From assembly GCA_038363925.1 (NCBI GenBank), contig JAQQWL010000009.1, positions 3,410,001 to 3,474,000 on the forward strand: 64,000 nucleotides of DNA. Direction: 5' to 3'. Position 1 is the stretch's first letter; each line of letters starts with the position of its first letter. Below, one piece after another: positions 63,257-64,000 of this stretch. The notes under the pieces are model-generated. The model ran no database searches and was not told where the DNA came from. It saw only the letters and a list, made by a program, of their open reading frames with translations. The translations under genes and the position numbers were made by a program. The DNA is from Apiospora phragmitis (Eukaryota > Ascomycota > Sordariomycetes > Amphisphaeriales > Apiosporaceae).

Positions 63257-63483
63257 ACCTCCGCCCTTGGTTTTCCTTTGCGAGGATGTTCATCCGCCCC
63301 ATGGCCGTCCGAGGCGGCACCGTGTCGGGCGGCGGTCGGTCGCGGAGTGTAGGTGAGTTCATGTTGGCGTAACTAGCAGTCTTGTCGGTGTTGGTGGTAT
63401 CGTAGCCTGGTCGGGATATGGTAGTTCCGTGCCGATGAATTGTGGGCCTGGGCCGCATAATTAGGCTAGGTCGTAACACTGCG

Positions 63484-64000
63484 GTAAGTACTTATTATAT
63501 ATAAATTCGAATAAAAGGTAAAGGAAAACTACGCTATCGGCAACGATTTTAGAATTTCGTTAATACACGATAATTACTTCTTACTCGCTTAAATCGGCTG
63601 TATCCACAATAGTTATACCGAGTACCTAATAGAGAAGCTCGAGGAATAATTCTTTAAAAGGATTAATAAGCACTTAATTAAGTAATTACACCTCGACCAC
63701 CTTATTAGGAAGGTTAAAACGACTATACCCGATCCCCGTCGAGCCTACTTATTAATTAAAAAGACCCTATAATAATCCCGAGAATATTACCTAGAAGGGC
63801 AGGATTAAGAGAACTACACTAATAATAAATACTTATAGCACGTATAGGAGAAGTTACGAGCCTACCGAACGTTTAAGGAAAGCGCGCAGTGCTCCTAAGA
63901 TACCCAAGACTCTCAAGTTAAGGGACCTACTATAACAATAGAATCCCAGATACCGCCATTACCGTACGACCACGAGACACTGTACGCATAAATCCGTTAC
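63484..64000 (+). pseudogene. E3 continuation (Gag/protease linker)
   Basis: From 63481 GCGGTAAGTACTTATTATAT aligns with E2 at about 55625-55640 (GCGCTAAGTACTTATCACGG). It runs to the right edge with mutated frames, and the rest of E3 should follow outside the window. Confidence 0.65.

Larger units (their letters stand above)
62859..63478 (-). mobile_element. solo LTR with target duplication, little mutated
   Basis: 620 bases with canonical ends (TG at 62859, CA at 63477-63478) and a perfect 5-base duplication CTGCG (62854-62858 and 63479-63483). The E3 sequence is continuous across it. It belongs to the E1 LTR family (variant I) and is in minus orientation relative to element sense. CpA and TpG are common, unlike the E1 copies, so it has largely escaped RIP. 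It contains the GATC cluster and CACGTG. It probably arose by recombination between the two LTRs of a full element. Frames at 62649-62999, 63116-63352 and 63162-63479 overlap it and look incidental. Confidence 0.9.

Noticed and set aside
63116..63352. 78-codon plus-strand frame in the solo LTR
   Set aside because: It overlaps the frame above on the other strand, has low complexity and no domain.
63162..63479. 105-codon minus-strand frame in the solo LTR, in the element's sense direction
   Set aside because: It covers tandem GATC and GC-rich U3 sequence, has no recognisable domain, and the equivalent is not kept in the other LTRs. Probably chance in GC-rich DNA.

Overview
The window looks like a stretch of a filamentous ascomycete (Pezizomycotina) chromosome. 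A short normal-composition segment with one host gene (about 1-1500) meets a very AT-rich, gene-free transposon graveyard that fills the rest of the window. The AT-rich part shows the usual look of repeat-induced point mutation (RIP). CpA and TpG are scarce, TpA is abundant, CpG survives, Gln and Trp codons have become stops, and no long reading frame remains. These are judgements by eye; no RIP index was computed.

Layout. At 3-1208 lies the 3' part of a gene for a MARVEL-type four-helix membrane protein with a long Pro/Ser-rich cytoplasmic tail. From about 1.5 to 37 kb there are decayed Fot1/pogo-type DNA transposons (TIRs, TA target sites, transposase relics) at about 2.1, 3.3, 9.5, 14.4, 15.9, 18.4, 23.7, 25.5, 25.7 and 33.9 kb. 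A second pogo-like relic sits near 17-18 kb, a non-LTR (LINE) relic at about 19.9-23.6 kb, and Ty3/gypsy fragments at 7-14 and 29.7-37 kb. From 37.3 kb to the end there is a nest of Ty3/gypsy chromodomain retrotransposons of one broad family, called here G2, E3, E1, E2 and a solo LTR. E3 sits in an LTR of G2. E1 (45472-53130, minus, about 7.66 kb) and E2 (53345-61081, plus, about 7.74 kb) both sit inside the 5' LTR of E3. A solo LTR (62859-63478) sits inside the body of E3. Target-site duplications support E1 (GGGAG/GGGAA), E2 (TTACT) and the solo LTR (CTGCG).

How the elements work. E1 and E2 carry Gag with a zinc knuckle, then protease, reverse transcriptase, RNase H and integrase, and E2 shows a C-terminal chromodomain. 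An accessory gene lies between the end of pol and the 3' LTR on the opposite strand. It encodes a small Cys-rich plus coiled-coil protein. Remnants of this antisense gene are visible in E1, E2, G2 and G4, and in E1 and E2 it lies in a patch that stayed GC-rich. The LTRs share their ends but have different U3 centres, each with its own short tandem repeats.

Main points for follow-up: the antisense accessory gene; an inferred ~9.8-kb inversion whose two breakpoints lie inside two Fot1/pogo copies; U3 minisatellites and a CACGTG site in the LTRs; a little-mutated solo LTR among heavily mutated neighbours; and a ~145-bp GC-rich insert with a tRNA-like A box at about 8.5 kb.
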